A stretch of DNA of 51,332 bases from SIG480 sp045537045 (GCA_045537045.1 JAZSOS010000009.1:1-51332), one strand, 5' to 3'; positions 33,167 to 42,560 are shown, counted from the stretch's first letter. Numbers and translations are program-made. Notes: generated by a model not told the origin, from the letters alone.

Positions 33167-34573
33167 TTATATTCCTAAGAATTCGCGCATGGTTGCTATC
33201 ATCTTATCCGCGTGTTCCTTGCTCTCCATTTCGCAGAAAATACGGATAAGCGGCTCAGTGCCCGAGAAGCGTGCGATAATCCAGCCGCCGTTTTCAAAGG
33301 TCACCTTAACGCCGTCTGCACGGCTGACACATTTTACCTTTGTATCAAATTCCGGAAGTGCCTCTTCTTCATAAAGAACGCGGCGCATTTCCTCTTTCTT
33401 TTCAACGGAGAACTTTGTGTCAAACTCCATCATCTGCATATAGCCGTACTTTTCATAAATCTCTGCAAGAAGGTCGGATAAGTGCTTGCCCGTTGTACAA
33501 ATCATCTCAACAAGAAGGCTTGATGCAAAAATACCGTCCTTACCCTTGATGTGACCGCGGATTGTGAGACCTCCCGAGGACTCACCGCCGATGAGCGCAT
33601 CTGTCTTTTCCATCATTCCGCTTATGTGCTTAAAGCCTACGGGGACCTCGTGGCACTTCTGACCGAAGTCATCTGCAATACGGTCAAGGATGCAGGTTGT
33701 TGCAACGTTTCTTACAACATCGCCTCTCCAGCCCTTATACTTTAAGAGATAGTAGTAAAGAAGCATCATAATCTCATTCGGATGAACGAATTTCCCGTTC
33801 TCGTCGATAATACCGATACGGTCGGCATCACCGTCTGTGCCGATACCGAGGTCATAACCTTCCTCAACAACCATGTTGGAGAGCTTTGCAAGCGTATGAG
33901 CTGACGGAGACGGAAGACGTCCGCCGAAGAGCGTGTCATGGCGCTCGTTGATTGTGTCAACGTCGCAACGCGCAGTCATAAGCACTGTGGAAAGCGCAGT
34001 CTTTGATACGCCGAACATCGGGTCAAGAAGGACTCGCATATTGCGTGCACGGATAGCATCCATGTTTATCATACTAATTATACTATCAATATAGGAATTA
34101 TACAAGTCCGCAATTTTGATTATTCCCTCTTTTTTTGCCTTTTCAAAATCCATTTGACGGACAGTTACACCCGCTTCAATGCGCTTTTCAAATTCCTGAG
34201 TGTTTGAGATATCGGCATCTCTGCCGCCCTCAATAAATACCTTTATGCCATTGTATTCCGCCGGGTTGTGGCTTGCGGTAATCGCCATGCCGTAGGGAGT
34301 TCCGAGCATTTTTACACCGTACATAACAAGCGGTGTGGGGGCGATACGGTCAACAAAATGAACCGTTACGCCGTTTCCTGCAAACACCTCTGCTACCCAC
34401 TGTGCTGCAAAATCAGAGAGGAAGCGGCGGTCGTAGCCGATAACGATACCTACGTCTTTTTTTCCTTTTTCAATTATATCATCCGCAACTGCCTGAGCAA
34501 GAGAGATGATGTTTGATTTAATAAACTCATCACCGATTATCGCGCGCCAGCCGCCTGTTCCGAACTTTATCAT
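33167..34573 (-). CDS. Phosphoglucomutase/phosphomannomutase family
   Basis: Alpha-D-phosphohexomutase that moves phosphate between C1 and C6 of a hexose. 468 residues. The active Ser101 lies in TASHNPAEYNG, the metal loop is GTDGDADRIG, the sugar loop GGESSGGLTIRGH, and the phosphate-binding loop RFSGTEPLIRIF is near the C-terminus. It fits between the sugar-1-kinase and the epimerase genes with gaps of about 25 bases. RBS AGGAGG. Confidence 0.94.
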   Translation of the reverse strand: MIKFGTGGWRAIIGDEFIKSNIISLAQAVADDIIEKGKKDVGIVIGYDRRFLSDFAAQWVAEVFAGNGVTVHFVDRIAPTPLVMYGVKMLGTPYGMAITASHNPAEYNGIKVFIEGGRDADISNTQEFEKRIEAGVTVRQMDFEKAKKEGIIKIADLYNSYIDSIISMINMDAIRARNMRVLLDPMFGVSKTALSTVLMTARCDVDTINERHDTLFGGRLPSPSAHTLAKLSNMVVEEGYDLGIGTDGDADRIGIIDENGKFVHPNEIMMLLYYYLLKYKGWRGDVVRNVATTCILDRIADDFGQKCHEVPVGFKHISGMMEKTDALIGGESSGGLTIRGHIKGKDGIFASSLLVEMICTTGKHLSDLLAEIYEKYGYMQMMEFDTKFSVEKKEEMRRVLYEEEALPEFDTKVKCVSRADGVKVTFENGGWIIARFSGTEPLIRIFCEMESKEHADKMIATMREFLGI

Positions 34574-34601
34574 TGTATGTACCTCCTGAAGTTATTGTTG
34601 C

Positions 34602-35717
34602 TTAATCTACTCTTACGCCGGTGTCCTGAACGAGAATTTTTCCCGGATATCCGAGCTTTCCGACTGCTTCAATAATTGCCTCTGCCTTATCGCGCGGAGC
34701 GTAAACAAAGCAGCATCCGCCACCGCCCGAGCCGTTGATCTTTCCGCCGTATGCACCGTTTGCAATTGCACAGTCGAGGATTTTTTCAATCGTCGCCGTG
34801 GAAATGCCGAGTCCGTCGCGGAGATTTTTGTGATGTGCATAGATAAGCGCTCCGAGCTCTTCGTCGATATCGCCGCTCTGATTTAAAAGCTCAATTCCCT
34901 TTTTGAGAATTTTGTAGTTGTCAATATTTGTAAGAACCTTCTTGCGGCGGAAATCGTCAAGCTTGTCAACGAGAGAAACATCTGCACCGCCGAAAGCGAG
35001 GTGGTGTATTCCTTCAATGCCGTATTCTTTAAGCATTTCAAGCCCCTCAAGAGTCGGAATTTTTGATGCTGCAAGAACGTTTAAGGTGTCCTTACGCTCA
35101 AGCGAGTCAAACAGAATAAACGCGCCGGAAAGTGAGCGGTTTATCGGGAATGCTTCCGTGCCGTTTGCAAACTTGAGGTTGATAAGACCGCCGAGTGCGG
35201 ATGCATACTGATCCATCATGCCGCCCGGATGACCGAACTCTGCAACCTCTGCATCAAAGGCAATCTGTGCAATTTTATACGGATCCTTTGCATCGGGATG
35301 GCCTATTCCTTCAAGAAGTGCCTTTACAATGGCAACAACCATGGTGCTCGATGAGCACATACCCTTACCAATTGGGATTTCCGAATCCATCTTGATGTCA
35401 AATCCGGAAAGCTCATATCCCTTTTTGAGAAGTACGTTTATCGTACTGCGCATAAAATCCTCATCGCTGTCGTAGACGATTTCTTTTGAAATGTCGGTAA
35501 GATATTCCTGATAGAGTCCCTCCGTATTTTCAACGTTGAGCGTATCAAGCTTTTCATCGCGGATTTTAATTCTGATTATGCTGTCATCGCGTGGAGTTAC
35601 CTCTGCCGAAAAACGCAGGTTGATTGCGACTGCAACGACCTCAAGACCGAGATAGTCCTGATGCTCGCCAAAGAGGCAAAGTCTTGATGGGTTTGAAACT
35701 TTAATAGTTTTACTCAT
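34602..35717 (-). CDS. GHMP-family sugar kinase (galactokinase-like)
   Basis: ATP-dependent kinase that likely phosphorylates a sugar at C1. 371 residues. The N-terminal GEHQDYLG (about 18-25) is like the galactokinase sugar-binding start. The ATP loop is PIGKGMCSSSTMV (about 107-119, a variant of PxGxGLSSSA), and the C-terminal GHMP motif is KINGSGGGGCCF. FGHPGGMMDQYAS matches the base-binding block. The absence of a uridylyltransferase gene nearby leaves open whether galactose or another sugar is the substrate. First gene of the run. Confidence 0.9.
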   Translation of the reverse strand: MSKTIKVSNPSRLCLFGEHQDYLGLEVVAVAINLRFSAEVTPRDDSIIRIKIRDEKLDTLNVENTEGLYQEYLTDISKEIVYDSDEDFMRSTINVLLKKGYELSGFDIKMDSEIPIGKGMCSSSTMVVAIVKALLEGIGHPDAKDPYKIAQIAFDAEVAEFGHPGGMMDQYASALGGLINLKFANGTEAFPINRSLSGAFILFDSLERKDTLNVLAASKIPTLEGLEMLKEYGIEGIHHLAFGGADVSLVDKLDDFRRKKVLTNIDNYKILKKGIELLNQSGDIDEELGALIYAHHKNLRDGLGISTATIEKILDCAIANGAYGGKINGSGGGGCCFVYAPRDKAEAIIEAVGKLGYPGKILVQDTGVRVD

Positions 35718-35847
35718 TTTCCAAAATCTCCTCTTGCAAAAAATGCTTTATTTGTGTATATTATAATTAAGAAACTTTTATTTGTCTTTATATTATGTGA
35801 TGTTTGATTTGCACTTTCGGACAATTTTGTTTTACGGAGGAATTTCT
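35718..35847. promoter_or_regulatory. Divergent control region between the sugar operon and the AraC-type regulator
   Basis: A 130-base AT-rich region between the kinase gene (leftward) and the AraC-type regulator (rightward). It contains a TATAAT on both strands around 35762-35768 (the sequence TTATAATTAA is near-palindromic) and ribosome binding sites AGGAGA and GGAGG at its ends. The -35 boxes are poor on both sides, as expected if an activator is required. Confidence 0.5.
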
Positions 35848-36726
35848 ATGGACGAATTTATCCCCACTCCGCTCTGCTGTGAGCTTAACGTTTCACACCT
35901 TGTAACACTGCATGATTTTAACTATACGCCCGATTTCCTATTCACGGGAGAGAGCCACGATTTCTGGGAGCTGGCATATATACGCCGCGGCAGCGTAGGC
36001 GTTATGGCAGGAAGCACAGGTTATACGCTCGGCAGCGGTGAGGCAATCTTCCATCTTCCGGGCGAATACCACAACATCTGGGCAAACGGTGGCAGTGCCG
36101 AGGTGGTTATAATCTCGTTTGTTTGCCAAAGCAATGCAATGCGTTTTTTTGAAAAGCGCATGATGTCGCTCTCTGATGAAGAAAAAGAGATTGTTGAGAG
36201 TCTCTTAAAGCTTGGCTTTGAGACCTTCACCGACCCGCCGGATATTCTGTATCAGAAAAAAATGAACCTAAAACAAGATGCCGTACGAGGAAATCTCCAG
36301 CTTTTAAAGCTACGGCTTGAAGAGCTCCTTATCCGGCTTATGCAAAGTGAAGGAACAATTGATCGTCAGGCACGAAAAAGCGCGGCAGCAGGAAGCCGAA
36401 ATGACCGCCTTATAACGGATTCCATAATAAAAGCACTCACAGAGAAAATTTACGGAACAACAACGCTCGATGAAGTGTGCGCAGGCGTGCTGTTCAGCAA
36501 AAGCCATCTTAAAGCGCTTTTTAAAAAGAACACGGGTTATTCTATAATGGACTATTACACGCACTTAAAGCTTGAACGCGCAAAAATCCTGATAAACGAA
36601 GGAAACCTTTCAATTTCCGACATTGCAGAGCTTTTGGGCTATTCGTCAATTCATTATTTTTCACGTGTGTTTAAATCGAAAACCGGCATGACACCAACGG
36701 AATTTAAAAATTCGAGCAAGGTATAA
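35848..36726 (+). CDS. AraC-family transcriptional regulator
   Basis: 292 residues. An N-terminal cupin-type sensing domain (about 15-100, with ELAYIRRGSVGVMAG and IFHLPGEYHNIWANG) and two C-terminal helix-turn-helix motifs (about 190-285): TTLDEVCAGVLFSKSHLKAL and SISDIAELLGYSSIHYFSRV with the typical FKSKTGMTPTEFK end. I chose ATG 35848 with GGAGG 7 bases upstream; the frame is open to 35782. Divergent from the sugar kinase operon, so a local regulator of it is likely. Confidence 0.93.
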   Translation: MDEFIPTPLCCELNVSHLVTLHDFNYTPDFLFTGESHDFWELAYIRRGSVGVMAGSTGYTLGSGEAIFHLPGEYHNIWANGGSAEVVIISFVCQSNAMRFFEKRMMSLSDEEKEIVESLLKLGFETFTDPPDILYQKKMNLKQDAVRGNLQLLKLRLEELLIRLMQSEGTIDRQARKSAAAGSRNDRLITDSIIKALTEKIYGTTTLDEVCAGVLFSKSHLKALFKKNTGYSIMDYYTHLKLERAKILINEGNLSISDIAELLGYSSIHYFSRVFKSKTGMTPTEFKNSSKV

Positions 36727-36730
36727 AAAG

Positions 36731-36783
36731 CACCGGGCAGACAGAACCCAAAGCAGTACAAAATGGGTTCGGTTTGTCCGGTG
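36731..36783. terminator. Bidirectional terminator between araC-type gene and dus
   Basis: CACCGGGCAGACAGAACCCA (36731-36750) pairs with 36764-36783 (TGGGTTC to CCGGTG), 20 positions with one mismatch and two G-U pairs. Plus strand ends in TTTGTTGTTTT, minus strand in CTTTTTATACC, so it serves both convergent genes. Confidence 0.9.
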
Positions 36784-36801
36784 TTTGTTGTTTTATCAGA
36801 G

Positions 36802-37728
36802 TCATTTGATTTTCGGCAATGACGATATCGCGGAGATAAATTCTGCGACCGTTGTTGCCTTTTTTATTGCCTTTGCAGCCCGCTTTTCTTCAGGGAAGTT
36901 CCACATAACGTAAATCCATATTTCTTTAAGCTTGTGCAGGGTGAAAACATCTGAACCCAGGACCGTGCGGTAGCGCTCGATAAGCACCTTTGAAAACTCT
37001 ATAAGCTCTTCTGTGCGAAGTTTCTCCCCTCCGCGTATCTCGCGGAATAGCGCGGGATTCATAACTGCACCCCGCCCAAGCATCACGCCGGAAAGGTTCG
37101 GAAACCGGTTTTCTATTCTTTCAAAATCATCCACTGTGCGTATATCACCATTGTAGCAGATAGGGTTCTTCGCCGTCTCATACGCTTTGGCAAATATATC
37201 GGTGTTTGCCTGCCCGCGATAAAGCTCTTCGCGCGTTCTCGGATGAACCGTCAGCTCATAAAGTGGATGCCGATTGTATATTTCCATAAGGCATGTGAAC
37301 TCATCGTGCGAGAAGTAACCGGTTCTTGTCTTGACCGAGATTTTCATATCGCTTTTTGCAAAGATTTCCGCGAGGAAAGCATCAATTGCGTCCGGAAACT
37401 GTAAAAATCCCGAACCGCGCCCTTTCCGTACAACCGTTCCCGCAGGGCAGCCGATGTTTATATCAACCTCACGGTATCCGAAAGGCTTTATTTTTTCGCA
37501 GAACTTGAGAAAAGACTCCGCATTGCTCGTAAGCACCTGCACACGCAAATCTTCCACTCGGTTATTCTCCGGCAGAATATCGCGCATTCCCTTGCGGCTT
37601 ACCTTTTCCTGCTCGCTCGGGTTGATGAACGGTGAAAAGTATGTGTCCACTCCGCCAAAAAATTCTGCATGCGTGTTTCTGTATGTGTATGTCGTTATCC
37701 CCTCAAGCGGGGCAAAATAAAGCTTCAT
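36802..37728 (-). CDS. tRNA-dihydrouridine synthase family protein
   Basis: FMN enzyme reducing uridine to dihydrouridine in the tRNA D-loop. 308 residues. FAPLEGITTYTYR begins the TIM barrel; the catalytic Cys is in NIGCPAGTVVRKGRGSGF; FMN blocks VHPRTREELYRGQ, CYNGDIRT and GVMLGRGAVMNP follow. The start is ATG 37728 with AAGGTG 8 bases upstream; a GTG at 37740 is part of that site. Last gene of the yqfC-to-dus run. It is a divergent member: FGGVDTYFSPF differs from DusB proper. Confidence 0.92.
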   Translation of the reverse strand: MKLYFAPLEGITTYTYRNTHAEFFGGVDTYFSPFINPSEQEKVSRKGMRDILPENNRVEDLRVQVLTSNAESFLKFCEKIKPFGYREVDINIGCPAGTVVRKGRGSGFLQFPDAIDAFLAEIFAKSDMKISVKTRTGYFSHDEFTCLMEIYNRHPLYELTVHPRTREELYRGQANTDIFAKAYETAKNPICYNGDIRTVDDFERIENRFPNLSGVMLGRGAVMNPALFREIRGGEKLRTEELIEFSKVLIERYRTVLGSDVFTLHKLKEIWIYVMWNFPEEKRAAKAIKKATTVAEFISAISSLPKIK

Positions 37729-37752
37729 ATTATTTTTCACCTTGGTTAAAAA

Positions 37753-39087
37753 TCACTTCCGCTGCAAAGCACAAACAACTTCGCAATGCCTTGTCCGCGG
37801 GAACATATCAACCGGCTGAACGTTTTTTACTTCATACGAATTATCATCAGTGAAAATCTTCAAATCCCTTGCAAGCGTTGCGGGATCGCAGGAAACGTAT
37901 ACTACCGTTTCGGGTGCCATACGCTTTATCTCAGAGATAACCTCGGGGGACAGTCCTTTGCGCGGCGGGTCTACCACTATCACATCAGGCTTTTCTCCGC
38001 GCGAGGCGAGCATTTGCGCCGCCTCACCTGCATCAGCGCAAATAAATTCTGCATTTGTTATCCCGTTTATCTCTGCATTCTTCTTTGCATCAGAAATTGC
38101 CTGCGGAACAACCTCAACGCCGATTACGCGCTCCATAGATTTTGCAAGTTTTAAGGTTATAGTTCCTATTCCGCAGTAAAGGTCAAGTGCAGTTTTAGCA
38201 CCGCTCTGCAATGCAAAAGTTGTCGCAATGTCATAGAGTTTTTCCGTCTGTGCGTGGTTTACCTGATAAAATGCGGCGGGTGAGATTGAAAATTCCGTGC
38301 CGCAAAGCATATCAGAAAGAGTTGCCTTTCCCCACAGCGTTATATATTTATTGCCTAAAATGACATTTGTTTTTTCTTTATTGATATTAAGCACAATCCC
38401 GCACACTTCTGGGCATCTTTCCGTTATTATTTCAATAAGCTTGTCCGTACTTTTCAGCTTTTCGGTTACCACAAGGCACAGCAGCGCCCCGCCTTTTCCG
38501 TTACGGACATAGATATGGCGAAGAACGCCCTTCCCGCTCTTTTCATCGTATGACGGAATATTGCCGAGCTTCTGCCACTCATGGACCTCGGCGCGGATTT
38601 TGTCCGCAACCTCACTCTGAATAAGGCAGGTCTGCGACGGCACAGTATCATGGCTACGCGGACGGTAAAATCCGCTTGTTGCGTCTTTTCCAACCGGAAA
38701 CTGTGCCTTGTTGCGGTAGCGATGAATATTATCCGCACCGATAACGGGAAGCACCGGCGCATCTACTTTTGCGATGCGCTCGATGCACGAGCGCACATGT
38801 TCTTCCTTTACACGAAGCTCTTCCGCATACGACATATGCCACATCGTGCAACCGCCGCACTTCGGATAGTATTCACACTCGCTTATCCTCCGCTCAGGAG
38901 ATGGCTTTATAACACGAATAAGCTTTGCATATGCAAAGCTTTTCTCAACCTTTAATATCATTATTTCGCATACCTCGCCACGAAGCGCAAGCGGCACAAA
39001 GACCGCCATGCCGTCTATGCGGGCAATTCCCGCGCCCTCGGAGGTATACGCAGTTATTTCGACGGTATGTATGTTTCCTTTTTTCAT
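37753..39087 (-). CDS. 23S rRNA (uracil-C5)-methyltransferase, RlmD/RumA type
   Basis: SAM-dependent m5U methyltransferase; Gram-positives use one enzyme for U747 and U1939. 444 residues from ATG 39087 (AGAGGAAAG upstream). An N-terminal TRAM domain, then an iron-sulfur cluster site (CEYYPKCGGC with a later QTCLI Cys), and the methylase domain with LDLYCGIGTITL, VVDPPRKGLSP and the nucleophile VYVSCDPATLARDL. The ATG overlaps the dgkA stop by 4 bases. RlmCD-like dual specificity is inferred from the phylum. Confidence 0.93.
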   Translation of the reverse strand: MKKGNIHTVEITAYTSEGAGIARIDGMAVFVPLALRGEVCEIMILKVEKSFAYAKLIRVIKPSPERRISECEYYPKCGGCTMWHMSYAEELRVKEEHVRSCIERIAKVDAPVLPVIGADNIHRYRNKAQFPVGKDATSGFYRPRSHDTVPSQTCLIQSEVADKIRAEVHEWQKLGNIPSYDEKSGKGVLRHIYVRNGKGGALLCLVVTEKLKSTDKLIEIITERCPEVCGIVLNINKEKTNVILGNKYITLWGKATLSDMLCGTEFSISPAAFYQVNHAQTEKLYDIATTFALQSGAKTALDLYCGIGTITLKLAKSMERVIGVEVVPQAISDAKKNAEINGITNAEFICADAGEAAQMLASRGEKPDVIVVDPPRKGLSPEVISEIKRMAPETVVYVSCDPATLARDLKIFTDDNSYEVKNVQPVDMFPRTRHCEVVCALQRK

Positions 39088-39560
39088 TTCTTTCCTCTTC
39101 TGAAAATAAATAAAGCCGCAAGCGGAACAGAGAGTAAAAACGCAACCAGAACCCAGATGTGCTGTGAAAAACACGCCATAACATTTCCGAATACAGCAGA
39201 GCTTAAAAACGTCATCAGTCCGACAACTGCCGAAGCAATTGCCGACACAAGCACTGCACCCGCCGCAATGTCCTTTACATCACGGATTCTCTCGCTGTAC
39301 TGTTCCGTAACCTCATTGCACAAAAGCTCAAACGCCGTATTTATAAGCTCTGCCGCAAGCATAATGCCAAAGCATAGCACAAAGCACGCAACATCGCCCT
39401 TTTCCGCACAGCCGATTACGGAAAAGAAGATGACGTAGAGCATCATAACTATATGTACCCTGAAATTGCGCTCGTGCCGCGTTACGGTTCTGAGCCCACG
39501 TCCTGCATTTTTAAAGCTTTTTCCGAGATTTTCAATCTCCCGCCTCATATGTGTAATCAT
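39084..39560 (-). CDS. dgkA: Diacylglycerol/undecaprenol kinase
   Basis: Membrane lipid kinase; in Gram-positives mainly phosphorylates undecaprenol. 158 residues, some 30 longer than usual because of an added C-terminal helix (about 130-153). Core blocks FKNAGRGLRTVTRHERNFRVH, AAELINTAFELLCNEVTEQ and VKDIAAGAVLVSA hold the catalytic Glu and Asn/Asp residues. Between ybeY and rlmD, the usual place for this gene in the yqf operon. The ATG lies right after AAGGA; a later ATG (residue 5) is possible. Confidence 0.93.
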   Translation of the reverse strand: MITHMRREIENLGKSFKNAGRGLRTVTRHERNFRVHIVMMLYVIFFSVIGCAEKGDVACFVLCFGIMLAAELINTAFELLCNEVTEQYSERIRDVKDIAAGAVLVSAIASAVVGLMTFLSSAVFGNVMACFSQHIWVLVAFLLSVPLAALFIFRRGKK

Positions 39561-39584
39561 TCCTTATCTTTTCTCTCTTCTCTT

Positions 39585-40073
39585 TTATCTGCCGATACCG
39601 AGACCGGAAAGAATCTCTTCCTGACGTGAAAAATGAAGCTTTTCGTCTTTCTCTCCCTTCTCGTGGTCATAACCGAGAAGGTGCAGAATACCGTGCGTTG
39701 TGAGGAATGCAAATTCCCGCTCTTCGCTGTGTCCGTACTCCTGCGCCTGCGCACGTGCGCGGTCTTCAGAAATTACGATATCGCCGAGCATAACCGCACC
39801 GGTTGACTCGTCAATCTCAAGCGGATTTACTTCTATTTTCTGCCCCGGAGAAAGCTCAAGCATCGGAAACGAGAGAACATCGGTAGGACGGTCAACTCCG
39901 CGATGCTCAAGATTTAATTCATGGATATTTTCATCGTCCGTTATCATAACGCAAACGTCGCAGTTCTGCTCCACGTTTTCCGCATCAAGTGCACCGTTTA
40001 CAACGCGCGTAATAAGAGTCTCAAGCTCTTCGTTTGGTGTATCGCTTACAACTGTTATGCTATGCTCTGCCAT
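39585..40073 (-). CDS. ybeY: Endoribonuclease YbeY (rRNA maturation)
   Basis: Zinc-dependent single-strand endoribonuclease for 16S rRNA 3' processing and ribosome quality control. 162 residues. VDRPTDVLSFPM and the zinc site THGILHLLGYDHE (H-x3-H-x5-H) are intact. The start overlaps the phoH stop by 14 bases, as in many Bacillota. RBS AGGAAGGA. Confidence 0.96.
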   Translation of the reverse strand: MAEHSITVVSDTPNEELETLITRVVNGALDAENVEQNCDVCVMITDDENIHELNLEHRGVDRPTDVLSFPMLELSPGQKIEVNPLEIDESTGAVMLGDIVISEDRARAQAQEYGHSEEREFAFLTTHGILHLLGYDHEKGEKDEKLHFSRQEEILSGLGIGR

Positions 40074-41064
40074 TTCTGTTATCCTTCCTTATCTGCTGTA
40101 ATTTCTTTTCCCTTTCGCGGTCGCGCTTCTCATACGCATTTATTATTCTCTGGACAAGCACATGGCGCACAACGTCCTTTGAAGAGAGCATGCACATCGC
40201 AACGTCCTCAATTCCGTCAAGCACGCGCATTGCATCGCGAAGTCCCGAGCTTTTGCCGTCCGGCAGGTCTATCTGTGTTATATCGCCGGTAATTACCGCC
40301 TTTGAATTAAATCCGAGGCGAGTTAAAAACATCTTCATCTGCTCAGGCGTAGTGTTCTGCGCCTCGTCAAGAATGATGAACGAATCGTCAAGCGTTCTTC
40401 CGCGCATATACGCAAGCGGAGCAACCTCAATTGTGCCGCGCTCCATATACCTCTGGAATGCCTCGGGGCCTATCATATCATACAAGCCGTCATACAACGG
40501 ACGGAGATACGGGTCCACCTTGCTCTGCAAATCCCCCGGCAAAAAGCCGAGCTTCTCACCCGCTTCAATCGCGGGGCGGGTGAGGATTATCCGGTTTACC
40601 TTCTTTTCGCGGAACGCATTCACCGCCGCGGCAACAGCAAGATACGTTTTACCCGTACCCGCAGGTCCGACACCGAGCGTTACCGTGTTGTTCTGGATTG
40701 CGTTTATATAGTCGCGCTGACCGATCGTCTTCGGCTTTATCGGCTTTCCTTTAACCGTAATGCAGATAACATCACGCGAAAGCTCCGATATCTGACCTTC
40801 CTTGTTTTCCTCAACAAGTCCGATTACATACCTGATGTTCTGCTCGTTTATCCCTTCGCCGCGGGATGAGAGCACAAGAAGGCTTTCGATAACTCTTACG
40901 GCGCGGTCTGCGCGCTCCTCATCACCCACAACCTTAAGCTCGGTGTTGCGGTTTAATACTGTTACGCCAAGCTCTCGCTCAAGAATTCCTATGTTCTCGT
41001 CAAATGAGCCAAAAATATCAGTCATTTGCTCAAGTCTTTCAATGTTTATCGTTCGTTCTACCAT
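40060..41064 (-). CDS. PhoH-like ATPase
   Basis: 334 residues. An N-terminal KH-like segment (about 20-90) is followed by a P-loop ATPase: Walker A GVGPAGTGKTYLAV (about 138-151), RLGFNSKAVITGDITQIDL and Walker B DEAQNTT. PhoH-like proteins may be RNA helicases acting with YbeY; function here is inferred. AGGTG precedes the ATG. Between yqfD and ybeY, conserved order. Confidence 0.95.
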   Translation of the reverse strand: MVERTINIERLEQMTDIFGSFDENIGILERELGVTVLNRNTELKVVGDEERADRAVRVIESLLVLSSRGEGINEQNIRYVIGLVEENKEGQISELSRDVICITVKGKPIKPKTIGQRDYINAIQNNTVTLGVGPAGTGKTYLAVAAAVNAFREKKVNRIILTRPAIEAGEKLGFLPGDLQSKVDPYLRPLYDGLYDMIGPEAFQRYMERGTIEVAPLAYMRGRTLDDSFIILDEAQNTTPEQMKMFLTRLGFNSKAVITGDITQIDLPDGKSSGLRDAMRVLDGIEDVAMCMLSSKDVVRHVLVQRIINAYEKRDREREKKLQQIRKDNRNGRA

Positions 41065-41075
41065 GTTATTTTAAA

Positions 41076-42251
41076 TCACCTCAGAATTTCTCTTTCTTTT
41101 CCTGCCTTTTCAATGCACTCCGCAACTATGGATGCATACGCAAAGCGCTCATCCTCGGATGTACTAAGCTCTGCGTTTACAACCTCACTGTTCTCTGGAA
41201 TATCAAGTGCGAGATGCAGCCCTTCGCCCAGCGTGTCATACGCGGTCTCGACAGACATCTGCGCTGTCTCTGTTTTATATTCGCGGCACTTTGCCCGCTC
41301 CAACGACACCGGAAGCGTAACTCCGCCAAAAAGGACAAGGTCGGTCTTTTCTATTATTTTATCACACTTTGCATATGAAATTCCACTGTTTATATATAAT
41401 TTTATTCTCTTCCCGCATAAAATTATTGTATACAACTCCTTTTCATTGCCTGTATACACCTTTTCCTCGTATGTTTTCTGCATCCGCGCACTCTTTTTTC
41501 TCCATGTGCGTACTCTTATTTCAGCATCTGCATGGGTCAGCACGGTGCTTCCGGCGCGTCCGGTCATATACCCGCTTGCGAGAATCTGACCTTTTATTAC
41601 CGTGTCACCTCGGACAACCTCGGGTGTTCCGGTCTTCACCGTGATATCACATATAACGCCGTCCTTATCTGCTATTATATCACATGGAATTTCTTTTGCA
41701 AGTACTTCCGGCGGAGAAACGCGTTTTCTTGCCGTTACATTTGCATGAGAACCGCTGAAATTGACGGACACATACGCAAGCTCCGGCATATCAATAAGCA
41801 CGCTGTTGCGAAGCTCGGATATATTTACCGACGGCACATATGTTCCAACAGTCAGTCCCGCATCCGCAAGCGCTGTCCGGAGCTTCACTGCATCAAGCTC
41901 CGGAAAGCCGTCTATGTTTATCACCCACACGAAGCTTGTAAATGCCCACGCAATCAGGCAGAACACGGCGCACCCCAAAACAAGCGCAGTTCTCTTCCTG
42001 AAGCGGTATGTAAAAAAAGGCAATCCACGCTTTTCAATTATATGCACGCGGCACATTGCGCGGCGTGCAACCTGTGGCAGCTTTTTAAAGTCCGAGACCG
42101 ACATGCGTATACGGAAAACTCCCAAATCCTCAGTCGTCATATCCCAGAACTCTATACCGTTACGTGCGCACAGGTTAAAAAAGCGCTCGGGATACGAGCT
42201 TTTTACCTCAACCCGCACGCTGCCGCAAAAAAAGTTTATCGCATTCTGCAA
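41076..42251 (-). CDS. yqfD: Sporulation protein YqfD
   Basis: 391-residue membrane protein required for sporulation in Bacillus subtilis, role unknown. A cytoplasmic N-terminal part (about 1-88), one transmembrane helix (about 89-112, ALVLGCAVFCLIAWAFTSF) and a large extracytoplasmic domain with VWVINIDGFPELDAVKLR and VSVNFSGSHANVTARKRV. The start is TTG with GGAG 6 bases before it. Followed by phoH after 11 bases. Presence suggests a spore-forming lineage. Confidence 0.93.
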   Translation of the reverse strand: MQNAINFFCGSVRVEVKSSYPERFFNLCARNGIEFWDMTTEDLGVFRIRMSVSDFKKLPQVARRAMCRVHIIEKRGLPFFTYRFRKRTALVLGCAVFCLIAWAFTSFVWVINIDGFPELDAVKLRTALADAGLTVGTYVPSVNISELRNSVLIDMPELAYVSVNFSGSHANVTARKRVSPPEVLAKEIPCDIIADKDGVICDITVKTGTPEVVRGDTVIKGQILASGYMTGRAGSTVLTHADAEIRVRTWRKKSARMQKTYEEKVYTGNEKELYTIILCGKRIKLYINSGISYAKCDKIIEKTDLVLFGGVTLPVSLERAKCREYKTETAQMSVETAYDTLGEGLHLALDIPENSEVVNAELSTSEDERFAYASIVAECIEKAGKEREILR

Positions 42252-42269
42252 CCTTTTCTCCCCCTCTTT

Positions 42270-42542
42270 TTAAACCTCAAAGCTCACGCTTCCGATGATT
42301 CCCGAAAGCCTGATTTCATCGGCGTTCATTGCAAGTACACCTATATCCGCGCCCGTCACCTTCACACTTCCCTTTCCCATGTTAAGACGCACCTCGTTTT
42401 CCGAGAGTTCTAAAATACCTTTGTGGTTTTCAATATACACCTCGCGGTTTCCCGTCATTTCAATATGCATAAGTCCTCCGCGCACATCGGCGGGAACATC
42501 GAACAAATCTGCCGCACGAACGATAAAGCTCTGTTTTGACAT
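42270..42542 (-). CDS. yqfC: YabP/YqfC-family sporulation protein
   Basis: 90-residue beta-rich protein. HIEMTGNREVYIENHKGILE and LNMGKGSVKVTGADIGV match the YabP/YqfC pattern. It belongs to the sigma-E regulon in Bacillus. Directly upstream of yqfD, conserved order. RBS GAGGTG lies 10 bases before the ATG, just after a palindrome at 42561-42581. Confidence 0.93.
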   Translation of the reverse strand: MSKQSFIVRAADLFDVPADVRGGLMHIEMTGNREVYIENHKGILELSENEVRLNMGKGSVKVTGADIGVLAMNADEIRLSGIIGSVSFEV

Positions 42543-42560
42543 AATAAAAAAACACCTCTC

